DNA of 64,000 nt from Dipylidium caninum (lineage: Eukaryota > Platyhelminthes > Cestoda > Cyclophyllidea > Dipylidiidae). The stretch is taken from NCBI GenBank assembly GCA_017562135.1, contig QEYB01000412.1:124001-188000 (forward strand), read 5' to 3'. Below are positions 12,781 to 24,886 of this stretch, piece after piece. Position numbers and translations under genes: made by a program. A model generated the notes under the pieces. The model saw only the letters and a program-made list of their open reading frames with translations. It was not told the origin of the DNA and did no database searches. Within the stretch, counting starts at the first letter, position 1; each line of letters starts with the position of its first letter.

Positions 12781-15700
12781 CTACTTTCCGGCCAGATCAT
12801 TGGACGATAGGGAACGGAACGAATTAACTATTCTCTCTTGAGACCTTGAAAACGCCTCGCCAACGGGTGAAATCAGTAAATGTTCATCACTGACGATCGT
12901 CCAAGGCTCGATACTCGCACTCGGAGGCCGAATATCCAGGTCGCTAGTTGAAGCTAAATGTCTTAAAGCTTTAGAAAGAGGTTTGTATAAATTTGCGTTT
13001 TTACATTTACTTAAAACGTTTAAGTAGTCGTTACCGCGCGAATTTCCAAGCATGGCGGTAGCCGAAGTGGCTGAATCGGAGGAATTGTCTCGGTGTTGAC
13101 TGTGGTCACGGTGATCCACAACGCGGAGCGCGTCTCCGAATCGAACTTCTTGTTCTAAGTGAGATTCGGCCGTCCGGGATATGTAGGTGCCACTGATGCC
13201 AGTAGACCCACGGGATCTCTTGCCTGAAGCCCAGATGAAATCTTCGTTGGCACATATCAAGCCGACAGTCTACTACGCACCAGATAATAATTTTCTCTTT
13301 CTAACCTCAATATGTACCTCCCTAAGAAAAAGTAGGAAGCGTGTGAAATTGCACAAATAATATAAATCACGTGAAGGTACGTGCTCAGGTGACTTTAAAA
13401 GCTACCCCTCCTGCCTACGCCGTTTTTACGTTTCAGCCAATGTGTTTGTCGCAGAACACTGGAGACGAGAACCGAAAGAAAAACCCATTTGACCAAGAGT
13501 CTGATGCCTGGTCCTAAGTCCTGGTAACTCAGCGAAGACCACAACATTCCCTTGTTCTTGTTGACATCACGAACCAACAACTCGCAACAATTTCGGCCAC
13601 GGCGGAAAACATTTTACAGATACTTTAAAATCATTGACATTTACACAAACGTATACAGATAAGGAGATTCTGCGGCTGCAATATGGGTAAATATTTTACT
13701 CTGCAACTATTTTTTGTGTGATACATCGTAGAACAGTGCCCAAGATGCATCGCTGGACGGATTTGTCAGGACATGTATCGTAGTAATGCTCTACTTCCGG
13801 CTCGCCTCCAGGCGTGTGACGGTCAGACCAAAACTAGTAGTCTCATTTTAGTCTTTTAGTCCTGCATGAAGCTTCCAATTCCGTCAGATTACCTCGGAGT
13901 ACGAGGCGGACGATGCCGTTGATGCGATCCTCTCATTTGCGACCCGAGTGTAGTGGGTTAATAAAAGCACCATATGAAATGACCTCAGTTATAGAATTTC
14001 ATTTCGTCCTAAAGGGGACCAACTCGTGGATTTAACTTCCGCCTCAACTGATTCATGCAACACTCATCCATTTGGCGAGTTTAAAATAAATACGACCTAA
14101 ATACGGGTGGCAGTTTAGAAGAACAGGCGCCCTTGGCGTGGCATAACATAGTTAATTCGTCATCTTTTTTGGCTCCTGAAACCTTTGTCAAGCAGAATTG
14201 GAGGATTACCTTGGACACAAATAGGCTATGTACTCGGTTATGCAATGACGAGGATGAGTGGGAGCAGCAGCTTTGCCCTAGCAACCGGCAGCAGAGGATT
14301 GGACAGCGCCCAGTAGCTACGCCACCCGTCGACAAATAGCCGTAGTAGTGAGCACTTGCTGAGTATGAGACACTCGCTCCTCTTACCACGTTCACTACCG
14401 CTTTCCCGTATGCCAGACATGCGACTTTCAATTTGGGTAAAGCAAATGCACGCCAATGCTTTCTCACTAAAGTTTCTCATATCGCGTGCCTTGAAGCGGT
14501 AGTATAAATGCGGGGGCTCGGCAGCAATGGGTCGCACCGTGATAGCCGATTTTGTCTTAAGGTGGTGGTATTCACGTAAACTTCAAGAAATTTAGTGAAA
14601 ATTAAATCAGCGAGAAGCAGAATACGCGAGAATTTGGAAACCCTCGGACTGCTAAGGCGACTTTGAGTACTGTCATGCGAGAGTCCCACACGAAGGTCTG
14701 GAAGCACGGAACTCGCGGAAGATAAATCGTTGCAACAATTCACCAACGGTATCAGTTGGGAGCCACAGTACAATGCAGGCCTCCTATCCTTCCACTTGAG
14801 GAAAAGTCTACTGGCAAGCAATGGTGCCAAGAAGGAGTGCATGCGGATGCGGACCGTAAGGCTAATGCCATTGAAACGAAAGAAACGAGTCGTAGATTCA
14901 ACAGATGAGCCAGACGCATTCGATGGCCCAAATGCCATTGCCGAGTAGATCAAAGGAGTTGGTTCGAAAGGCGCCACAAAGTGTGAGGAATTAGCGGAGT
15001 CAAAGACACTTTTAATTAACAGGCTCATCCATAGAAATCAAGGCGCCGAACAATTAGTGGGACGTGTGGGTGTGTCAAGAACTGTCACAGTTCAAAGTTA
15101 GGAGAAAGATAAACGCATCCAATTGACGCTTACCGTCATGGTAGTCATGTATGTTCATTCCTGCCCCCTGCTCGTGCTTCTTCTCCTCCTCTTCATTGTC
15201 CTCCAACCCGCTCGCCTCCATTCTGGGCTCCTCCTCCTCCTCCTCCTCGTCCACCCCGCCCAGTCCCAGATAGGCGAAGCCCACAACCTCGGAGCTGGGA
15301 GGCAGTGGAGGATAGTGTAAAACGTCAATCCGACTTGCTGAACAGCCCTCATCACAAGCACCGTCGTCTGTTTCAAGGGCTGATGAGTAGAGAGGCAGCA
15401 CCCTCGGGTTGGCAGGCCGCGATTTCGCAGGTGAGGTGAAGACGGCTGATTCGAGAGAGTAGAGGAAGCGATCGTTGTCGAGTGAAGACTCCATTTCATC
15501 CAACTCCTAATTAATCAAGGAATCATTAATTTAAAATGTCTCTGCCTCTGAACTGCTGCAATATGTGGGAAGAATGTTAGAGCAAGAGAGCTTAAAGAGA
15601 AGTACAATAAAGGTGATGTAAGAATTCCACCAATAAGGGAACTATTCCGAGGGAAGGAGGTCATTGAAAAGGTAGGACGGAGACTGGCTAATGATTTCAA

Positions 15701-16344
15701 CGCGAAGACACATAAAATCCCCACTGGCAACCTGATTTCTACACCAACCTAAACGGCGGGCGAAGAAGTAAATTAAATTCCCCAAAAGAAGGGGATGCGA
15801 AAGAAAATCGTACGAAGTCCTAACACAGGAATGCCAGAAAAAGAGTGAAATAAAAGGGCTTATAGAGAACTGACCGCCACTTCACACGTGTTGCAGTGTC
15901 CTGAGTCCTGGGAGACCGTAGACACTCTATTTCTCCTGCCGAACCTCGACTCGCTCACGCCTCCGGCAACAGTGCCAACCCTCAAAGGCTTCTTCTTCTG
16001 TTTGAATAGCCGCACTTGACTTCCCGACAAATTAGACAGGTTTGAATGAGCACCTGAAGGTGCAGAAGACCCTCCATCTTCGAGAACCACTGTGTCCTCC
16101 TGCTGACTCCCCCCTCGTCTCGGATGTAGCATCCGCAGGGCGTCATGGAGAACAACTGATAACCTGGTATTTCTTGAATTAGCAAGGGGTGGGGAAGTAG
16201 GAGAAGTGGATGCGTTGGATAGTGAAAGATTCGGAGGCGCTGGAAGGGGATTGGGATCTTCATTCTCGAGGACAAAGAATCGATGATAGACGGAACTGTC
16301 TGAGAGATCTTCGTGGGGAATGGATTCCAAAGAGGCGATTGGGG
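12781..16344 (-). CDS. Last three exons of a Ser-rich, acidic protein of unknown function
   Basis: Exons: 16344-15875 (acceptor TTTCAG; donor GTCAGT, phase 0), 15506-15134 (acceptor TTAG; donor GTAAGC, phase 1) and 13223-12781 (acceptor CTTCAG; stop TAG). All three join in phase, giving 427 residues of C-terminal sequence. Exon 1 holds a Ser/Pro-rich region, then a basic patch FKQKKKPLR. Exon 2 has a Glu run (GVDEEEEEEEP) and ends NIHDYHDG. Exon 3 is Ser/Arg-rich and ends FRSLSSNDLAGK. No catalytic motif or transmembrane segment is visible, and the composition suggests a long disordered, possibly phosphorylated, cytoplasmic or nuclear tail. Upstream exons must exist, because the first exon here opens at an acceptor in phase 1; I could not find them. 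I do not recognise the family. Confidence 0.6.
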
Positions 16345-17345
16345 CTGAAATATGAGAGTAGACAATGCGCGCTATTATCAATCCAAATATCCTTTGATCT
16401 ACCACTCACTTACTCGTTGCGTAACCTTCTACTTAACCGGATTTTCGAACAAAACCCCATAATCCCTGGGTCGCCTTATTTCTGTTTTAAGTAGTAACAT
16501 CACAAACGAACGCAATTAATGCGGAAAGAGGTTACAGACAATAGACAAACAAAATTCAATAACGTTAAGCCAAAAGAATACGCTTGAGACTTTAATCAGC
16601 AGTAAAGCTTTCCTCTTGACTTTTACAATAGTGGGGAAGTCACGGCAGCGGTGAACGGAACTAAAAAGGCATTTAAGCCAAGTGAAAAAGGAAGCTCAAA
16701 GCAATTCGCAATTCCTAGCCTCAGTTACCTCTTACGCTTCATTAAAGATCTTATTTCCTTGATTCCATGGAAACTGAAAGCCAAGTTAAAAGAACAGTCG
16801 GTGCTCAGGGCAAAGGAATTCAGTGGTGTAAGCATCGAAATCATTCTCTTCTCTCCCCAACTAAACTCATTTGGACAAAAGACAACAGCTTTAATTTGGA
16901 GAAAAGTGAAAGAGTGCAAAAATTATATGAACATGAGCTATGAGATGAAGTTATTATTTTAACCTAACTGGTTTTTGGGGAATAAATAATGGTCAATTCT
17001 GTTCTTATGGGTGATTTCATCCAAACCGCCTTCATTCTCGCCTACTTTTACACCAAACGCCACATCATGTGCCCGTAGCTATGGCAACATGATACAACGG
17101 CCTCTGCCTACTTTAGTCTGGCACCAAAATAAATTTTATTACCTGTCAGAGGAATCACCCGTGATTGATGGTTGGAAAACACTTCAGGTGGGTGAATTGT
17201 TAGGTACACAAAAAATAGGCAAAAGAGGCAGAGATTTGGAGTAAATTGGAAGAGAAGCGCCCTACTTTCGTATGGAGTGTAGGTCATAAAAAACTTTTGC
17301 ATTTTAATTTTCCCCTTTGTCATTCACCGAAACGCCTCCACCTCC

Positions 17346-17389
17346 TTCGATGAAACGTTTCCCCTACTTCGATGAAACGTTTCCCCTAC
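17346..17389. repeat. 22-bp tandem duplication, two copies
   Basis: The unit TTCGATGAAACGTTTCCCC plus TAC occurs twice back to back with no mismatch. It lies in sequence without a gene call. Confidence 0.9.
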
Positions 17390-20300
17390 CTCTGAGGGCA
17401 CCCAGAATTTCCTCAATGCACAAATGCATTCGCGGAGACTTTCATCCCCAACGGGCCATTTTTTACCCGACGACCGGAAGAGCTTTACGACGGTAAAGCC
17501 TCCTCCTCGCATAAGTTGCCAGTGGAAAGACTCTGGAGACCATCCGAACGCCCACTGAGGGGCAAAGAGAGAGGAATCTCTCATGACAGCCGTCTTCAGT
17601 CCCTCGGATGGCATTAAACTACGAGGAAGATTTCGACTGCTAAGGCAGTAGCCTTCGCAGTAAGTAGCACCATCGTAGAGGTTGGAATCGTGCTTAGCCT
17701 ACTTTGGTAGAGCCAGCCTGGGCCACTGGCGTAGGCGCCTACCTTCAGGTAACTGACAATCGAGGCAATTTGGAGGCGGTGGTGGGCCTCGCGGCAGGGG
17801 ATACGACAAGTAAACGTGGTTCGCCATCTCCACTCAAACAAAAGCCTGTGGATGGCAGCACTTTTGTCAGATGATTGCTTTTTTTTTCCTGTGGTCTCGT
17901 GTCACTCAACTCCTCAAACTCAGTTAGGCTCCGCTTCGTATGAAAAAAAAAGGCAAGAACGATGGTACAACTGCCTCAGGCTAGATGCTATCCCGAAAGG
18001 AAAAGAGAGGACTAAAAGTGTAATAACTGTGGTGACAAAAGAAGAAAGCAATTGCGATCTGGAAAAAAAAAGCCCATAAATACACGAGATGCAGTCGATG
18101 CAGTGGCTGGTGGAGTTGAAATACAAGCGCTCGAAGCGCCTGGGAAGTGGTGGTGCGGTCTGGCCACGAATGCTCATGACATAGTGTGGTGCATTGCGTT
18201 AACCGGTGACCAGAGGGCGAGCGTGTCCCTCTCCAGACTGCGTCCGCCATCCCCAATGTGGGATGATTTCAGCGGTCAGCCAAAACACTGGCTGTGGAGG
18301 AGGAAAAAGCAACAAAAGTGTCCGCCCACCCCCGAGACGCGGACAGAGGCATGTGGACCGCAGAAGTGGAGGCGAGGAAAGGAAGGAGAGTCCTCGTCCA
18401 TGTAATAATATTCCAGCAGTCTATGCTGATTGGCATAGAAAATTTCTCCATAATACTAAGAAAATTAATATCTTCAACCGCCACGAAGACCTTGGACAAG
18501 AATCGTGGTTAGTGGGAGATACTGCATAACCAACAAGAAAAAAAAACATTAATTGAGGGTTTAGACTCGCTTATGTTGACTTTTCTGCCTAGACCGTGGA
18601 ATTCCCTCGTGCGGAGGCCTCGAGGCTACCTGGACCATGCCGTGGACGGCAGTTGGAGGATGGGAGGGCGTCGGAGGGTGGCGGGGGAGCTTTACACTAT
18701 ACTCTGCCATCCAGGAATCTCATCAGAGGTTCACGATGTGTTTGGTCATGGTAAACGAGAAGTAAGTAGGGCGATGAGGTGGGTGTCAAGTAGTCCAAAG
18801 GCTAAATGGCATTTCCACCTCGAAAGAGCACCAAATTGGTACGATGGAGTGGTGGGAAATGTTTAGTTGGGTAAAAAAAAGAGATTCCGACACCAGACCT
18901 GGAAGCATCTAGTGAAATGTCTATCCAGCGGACCTGTCTTCGAAGGTGGCCTTTCCAGATTACTTGCTACTTATTCGGTTACCTCCGTCAACAATTCAAT
19001 CCACAACATCAATGTTTCGCTGGTGGAATGGCACGAGGCTGAATCGGAGATAAGTGCAGTCCGGCATGTGACACTACCCCAATGCTCCTCCAAAGGGAGC
19101 AGAGGCAAAAAAAGGGAAAAGATCCACACTGACTAGCATTACAGCCATGCTAAAAGCCAGAAACCCGCTTTCTGAGTTAAGTAGTTGCGTAAAGCCAAGG
19201 TGAAAATGGAAGATTTCTCCACTCGAAGAGCCAATCAGTGGAGCCAGTATGATTGCACATATGCATGTACGTAAAGACAAACACGGAGTCAAGGCGCAGT
19301 GGTACAGCTTAAGCACAGAGTAAAGTGTCGCAGTAAGTGGCCCTCGAGAGTGCTTTTGGGCGACCCTTCAGGGTGGCGAGGAGGATGCGACTCCGCGGTG
19401 CCGCCAGACGGAAGAGGCTGCGATGCCCTTGGTCGCGGAATTCAGTGTGGAATTAAATCTGCCTAGCAGACTGCAGTCTTCACTCAGCCATCCCGCCAAT
19501 ATTACAGTCTGTGTGTGTGTCAAGCCTCCTCCTCGCTGTGCTCTTGAGCCAGCGACAACTCAACCTCACACAACGAAGTGGATAAGTAGGCGACATGAGA
19601 GATGAGTTCAGGCGTAGGCGTCTCTCCTTCATTCATGTGACCGGTCACACCGCTGTGTACCATTAAATGCAAGACTGGCTAGGAAGACGAGAAAGTCATA
19701 CCCGCATACGCAACCCAAGTGTTGTGCGACACTTTCGCTGACTGCCCACACTAACGCTCTCATACACATACACAGCGAAAAGATCATTCGTCAAGCCAGG
19801 CTGAACTGCATCGCTACAATATCGGTTGCGTGGCAGGATGAAGAAGAGGCTGGGCAGTGCAGTAGAAATGCGAAAGGCGCATGAGTGCAGCGATGATGAG
19901 GGGAAGTTGAGGAGGACTGCGAAAGTGGCAGGCATAACACTTCATCATTCTCAAAAGTGGCTGTGTAAAGAGGGACTTACGGTTGAGGAGATCCTCCTCT
20001 CTCTCCTCCTGCCTTGCAAACAGTCTAAACCCACCAAACTTGGGCATCTCGAGGCACGCAAATGACAGGGGAGGCATGAGATTCTGATGGAGGCACATCC
20101 TCCGCTAAGGAGTCCAAAGATCAAGGTAGTACGCTACCCAAGCAGACGCCGATACGAGAAAGACGTTTTTTTTGAAGTAATTACTAATTTGAAGGCACTC
20201 TTCGTCGGAAATGAGAGGGAGTTTCATAGTGAATTGAATGGACCAATCACATGCGTCGGTGGGAGAATTTGGTTTTCCGTACAAATTGAGTGAATGAGAA

Positions 20301-20455
20301 CATCCCACAACCAAAAAACACTTATTACCAGGTGGGTGAAAATGAAAGTTATAGGAATAAATCCTCCGTTAAACTAAAATTTCTTGAAAGTATGTAATGC
20401 GTCTAGCATTAGCGACAATTGTAGGCTGACAATTTGGCTGCAAGAGGGAGAAAGT

Positions 20456-20476
20456 GAAGAAGAAGAAGAAGAAGGG
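20456..20476. repeat. GAA trinucleotide microsatellite
   Basis: About six consecutive GAA/AAG units. Simple repeat in non-coding sequence. Confidence 0.8.
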
Positions 20477-23136
20477 AAGAGTGTAGCAGAAGAAGTCCAA
20501 ACTACTGCTAGTTAATACTGTGAATCGAATGTGTGTAAAGTGTGCGCCTGAAGTCTTGACTCCCAACCACATGCACACCAGGTGCCACATCATTGCCACA
20601 AGACGTGTAATTATCGTTACCCATCACAAGTCATTAATGCCATTCTGTCTGATGCCTAAGCCAAGGCCCCATCTTGCACTGAGACGATGAGTTTTGTAGA
20701 CGTGGATGCAGTAACCGGGGGATCAGCACACCCGACGATCGCATCCACCATCGCTGAGTGACCAGCCGTCGAGGAGGTGAGTTCAGCCCCAATTTGTCAC
20801 TGACACTTAAACAACCTCTCCGTAAGCCTTCCCTCCCTCTCACGAGTCAAGGTAGACCGGAGTCCCCACCAAATTGGTTTCTTTAATCGCAATTCCCGGG
20901 TATGACAATGGAAGGCTCATTCAACCAGTTCACTTCGTCAGCGACGAGGATTTCCTACCTTGGTGTGCATTTGGGTGGAGGCGGTGAAAGCTCTATTTGC
21001 CTTTAATGCTAGAATTTGCGGATAAATGACACCCTACTGCCGGAATTGCGCAACCAAGCCCAAATCTTGACCACTAGGAAAGCCTCGAGGCGAGCGATTA
21101 GCTGAGGCCAGCGGTTGGGTCGAAAAAATCCCGCTTCCATGCACACCAGCATTTGCTGAGTCAACTAAATGACTGACAAGTTGAATGGCGCAAAAAATGG
21201 AATGTCCGATCACATGGGCACAAATATTTTTTTAGCCGATAAATTGAGGAGAACAGTTGACTTCGCCAGCTCTACTGTCCGCATGGCTTCTGCCACAAGG
21301 GCCACCAGCACAAGCCCGCGCTGTGACGATACGAGAAAGGCGGAAAGAGTGAGAGGCGCATTGAGTGATGACCGAGTGTCCAATGCAGCCTACGGGATGC
21401 TGACCAACTCGCTTGATGCGAATTCGTGTTTCAACAAATGAACTCCGCTAGCATCGACTGGACACTGAGACCTAATCCCAACACTTGGTGAAGTTGGTTT
21501 GCGGGCTCACGTGTCTGGCGGAGATTAGGCGTCCAAATTAGTGGTGGGAGGGAAGAAAGGAGTCAACGCCTACATAGCGAGTTTAATGATCGTACAATGA
21601 GTCCGGACACCGACCGCCTGCCGTCTTCATGCAAGATTTTTCCAATTCCAAGCCGACCATGAGTGACGGAGGGTAATGGCCTTTTCGGGCGATTACTGGA
21701 CAACCAAATTGCCTTTTCCTTAAGTGCTAAGCCAACCAAATAGCCAGGAAACATTAAAATCACCATAGGAAGCGGAAGAAATGTGACGGGCATATTAATG
21801 CAAGCGGGCGAGCGGCTGGGCGGTGGAAAAATATGCAAAGCAGAGGGGGAAAAAGGCAGGTGAGAGGTTTGACAGACGCGAGAACATATTGAAGGCGTAA
21901 GAAAAACTTGACCGAGATGACAAATAGCATACCTCGCTAAGGTGCATAACCAAAACATAATTGATGTTTACTACTGCATTCCTGACATGGGTGCATGCTA
22001 AGAAAATCACTTCAGATCATCACCGAAAGCATTCACTAGGCGAAGTGCTAACGGAGAGACGATTCTCAAAAGTTATTAGTCGCATTTTGTGGAAATACTC
22101 TTACCTGATCCACCTGACAACGAAAATCCGACCGTTGATTTAATCCTCATCAAGTCAACAATAAAAGAACATTCTCTACTGATCTTGCTACTCGTAGATA
22201 GCTAAAGTGTCAATTAAATAATGAAGGAGTAAACAGAAAATTGTGGCATTGCCGATTTCGGAGAGGACTTTATCTCGTAGGTTTCTTTACTTAGAGATCC
22301 GAACGTACGGAAGAGGTCCACACACACTGGAGTTAGGGCAGACTATTAAGGTGACGGTGCATCGTTTAACCCTCACTTGCAAAACTTTATTGCACAAAAA
22401 CTCGCGAAATTTATTGTTAATGAGGAGAAGTTAACTCACTCTAAAATAACTTCAAGAGGTTCCTTAAAATCTCTTTTGGTGGTATTTTGTCGGGGTTCTA
22501 CACAACTTAGTTGTATTTCCCACCGGAAAAAAAATATGTCCGGGCAATTTTATTCCCCACTAACAAAATCCGGACGCGTGATCGGGACTAATGACCACTA
22601 TACACCATTACGAGCACATCAGGCGTCTGATAGCCCGAGTTTAAGTGACGAGCAAGTGACAGTCACCGGGTGACTGAAAGAGCAAATTGAACATCGTTCA
22701 TAATAAATCAACAAATTATTATTTATTCTCAAACGTATGCAAGAAATGAGACAGCTTCACTTAGACTAAATCACCTTTATATTAATAATGCTAAACAAGT
22801 AAAAGGAGGAATATTGTAATTTAAAAAAATTTCATGAAATCCAGGAAAATTCAAGCTTTCTAGACTAGGGAATAAATATTTCGGACATTCAAGAAAGTTT
22901 CATTTACAATACAAGTTGAAATTTAAAAAAGCGTTTTTGCCTGCCGTGGCCATCAATGACTAGCCTACTGAAAATGTGATATTAGTGACTGGATGATAAA
23001 AAGAGCTACGCGAACTAAAACAGTAAACTTTAAATAAATTACATATTAAATATAAGATGAAGAGCAGCCTCAGCGGGGCGAAAGATTATCTGGGACGTCG
23101 CTTAATCTACTTGTTGTGCTTAAAGTTCGTGTGCGG

Positions 23137-23142
23137 TTTATT
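23137..23142 (-). terminator. Polyadenylation signal AATAAA
   Basis: AATAAA on the minus strand, 73 nt downstream of the TGA stop of the small membrane-protein gene at 23215. Confidence 0.6.
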
Positions 23143-23214
23143 TCACACAGTTCCACTGACATAGAAGCCTTTTGTAAAGGAAAAACTACCCACCGCGTCC
23201 TACCAACCACAAGA

Positions 23215-23826
23215 TCATTTTACTTGTAAATTATGATAAATAATGAGATAATTTATCTTACCGGAGGCAAATACCGGATTTTGTCTGTCCAGTCTGTGTT
23301 CGTCCGGGTAGTATGTTTGACAATTAAATGAATCCAAAGGAGCCGTAATAGGGTTTTGGTGGACAAGACCGGACAATGAAGGGTAGATGTGACCGTTATC
23401 TGACAAATAAGGTTGAAATTGAGTGTCATAAAAAGTTGGTGAGGATAGAGAGAATTCCGGAGCACAGCTCGATACGTTAAGTGATTGATTCGGTTGACAT
23501 GATGGGACTGATGGCGACTGTTGATGTGTTTCATTAAGCGCAGTCAACATGTTATCCTTTTTATGATGCAACCGTGCTCTGTAGCACACGAGGCACACTA
23601 GGAAAAAACCCACTATGAAGGCAAAAACTGTGATAGATGACACATTCAGAAAAATAAAGATATTAGTTATGGAAAAAGGATATGACTTACCAAAACTTGC
23701 AAAAATAATAATACAGCCAAACACAATGCCAGTTATGGCCGCTGGTGACGAAATATTGCCCACATTGCTGTTAGCCCGCACGACAACGAAGAACAAGGGT
23801 ATGTGCAGAGTTACTATATATCCCAT
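23215..23826 (-). CDS. Small single-pass membrane protein with signal peptide
   Basis: Starts at ATG 23826 with signal peptide MGYIVTLHIPLFFVVVRA, a very short ectodomain (NSNVGNISSPA with one NIS sequon), a hydrophobic segment (ITGIVFGCIIIFASF then FAFIVGFFLVCLVC) and a basic stop-transfer RARLHHKKD. A cytoplasmic tail of about 100 residues follows, rich in Pro, Gln, Ser and Tyr (CQPNQS, FYDTQFQPY, QTYYPDE). Two candidate introns lie inside the open frame: 23690-23628 (63 nt, GTAAGT...CACAG) and 23261-23223 (39 nt, GTAAGA...CAAG). Both are multiples of three without a stop, so spliced (169 aa, ending FASVK) and unspliced (203 aa) products are both readable. Splicing the first joins the two hydrophobic halves into one TM helix. 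Short tyrosine/proline tails recruit adaptors in other families; that role is inference. Family not recognised. Confidence 0.65.
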   Translation of the reverse strand: MGYIVTLHIPLFFVVVRANSNVGNISSPAAITGIVFGCIIIFASFGKSYPFSITNIFIFLNVSSITVFAFIVGFFLVCLVCYRARLHHKKDNMLTALNETHQQSPSVPSCQPNQSLNVSSCAPEFSLSSPTFYDTQFQPYLSDNGHIYPSLSGLVHQNPITAPLDSFNCQTYYPDEHRLDRQNPVFASGKINYLIIYHNLQVK

Positions 23827-24860
23827 ATTCCTGGAGTCACATACTATTGGTTCCGAGCTATAAGAAAACAGGTTCCGGTGATGATTTTCAACGTAGAAAA
23901 ATGAGTAGGTCCCAGTGAGAAGGGATAGAAATAATTAATGACGGGCAAAACTATAATGCTAACTTTCAAAGAATTGGTTATAATTCTCAAGACTTTTCTT
24001 AGCCTTCCAAACTAATATGTAACGCCATTGTATATGATGGAAAGTGGCACGAGAGAAAAAAACATGTTAGACTTGGATAAACAGATGTAACCACTGAAGG
24101 TCAAGTGCTTTAACAACTGCTGTGGGAGGTATGTGGCGTATATAATACAAATGAAATCATGAGCGACAAAGAAATCCCAGCAGCGGTAACAGACACGAAA
24201 GAAACCTGGCGCCAGAGAAACAGACTGAAAACCGATCTGCCATCAAGGTTGATCGTCGGCCTTGAGTAAAATAACCCACTACCAACCAAACAAATAATAA
24301 TAAGTCCAAATTTGCTTATATTATGTTAGTAAAAAAACCAATCGTGTTTTAAATCCAATTAAATATTTTAATCGTTGGTATGCGTTGATATAATTATCTA
24401 ATATAGACGCGAATTTGAAATTTTTAAACGTTACCATCGCCGGTCTTTCCAACTCAAACGTTAAAACTATCAGTACATTATCCCAAGCCTTTCCGTGTTT
24501 GTGTCGGGCTATTGAGTAACGGTTCCGGCTCCTACTAAACACTTGTATGTTAATTTATTATATAACCGCATTAATAAGAAGCTCGTCATTACGATTAAAT
24601 TAATTTGTGATAAATAAGCCTTATATATTGCAATAATTTACAATATTTTTATGCTTTTAATTCTTCTGTATTCTCCCGATGCTTTTAATTTTCCGGAGAT
24701 GTCGGTAAGCTGCTGCCCGGGCCGCTGGTTATTCCGTTTTCTACCATACTTTGCTTATTTCTCCAATTCATCGCTCATAGGGCACCTGATGTATCTTATT
24801 AATAACTCTCAGCTTATAGTTTTGCGTTGAAATTTGTCTATCCTACGCAATTTTTTACAG
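23827..24860. other. Divergent intergenic region
   Basis: About 1 kb between the minus-strand membrane-protein gene and the plus-strand YTHDF gene. AT-rich, no coding signal. It should contain both promoters. The last part may be the first intron or 5' UTR of YTHDF, since a clear acceptor (TTTTTTACAG) ends at 24860. Confidence 0.4.
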
Positions 24861-24886
24861 CGTATTTCCATTCTTTCTACCGGACT

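Larger units (their letters stand above)
16345..23136. other. Long stretch without a recognisable gene
   Basis: About 6.8 kb in which open frames are short and conflicting between strands. It may be the upstream intron of the Ser/acidic-rich gene, or intergenic. It contains a 22-bp tandem duplication (17346-17389), a GAA microsatellite (about 20456-20476) and several A-runs. No tRNA, rRNA or transposon reading frame was recognised. Confidence 0.45.

Noticed and set aside
14477..15028. 183-codon minus-strand frame
   Set aside because: Sits in the intron between 15134 and 13223, whose exons join directly in phase; no family motif.
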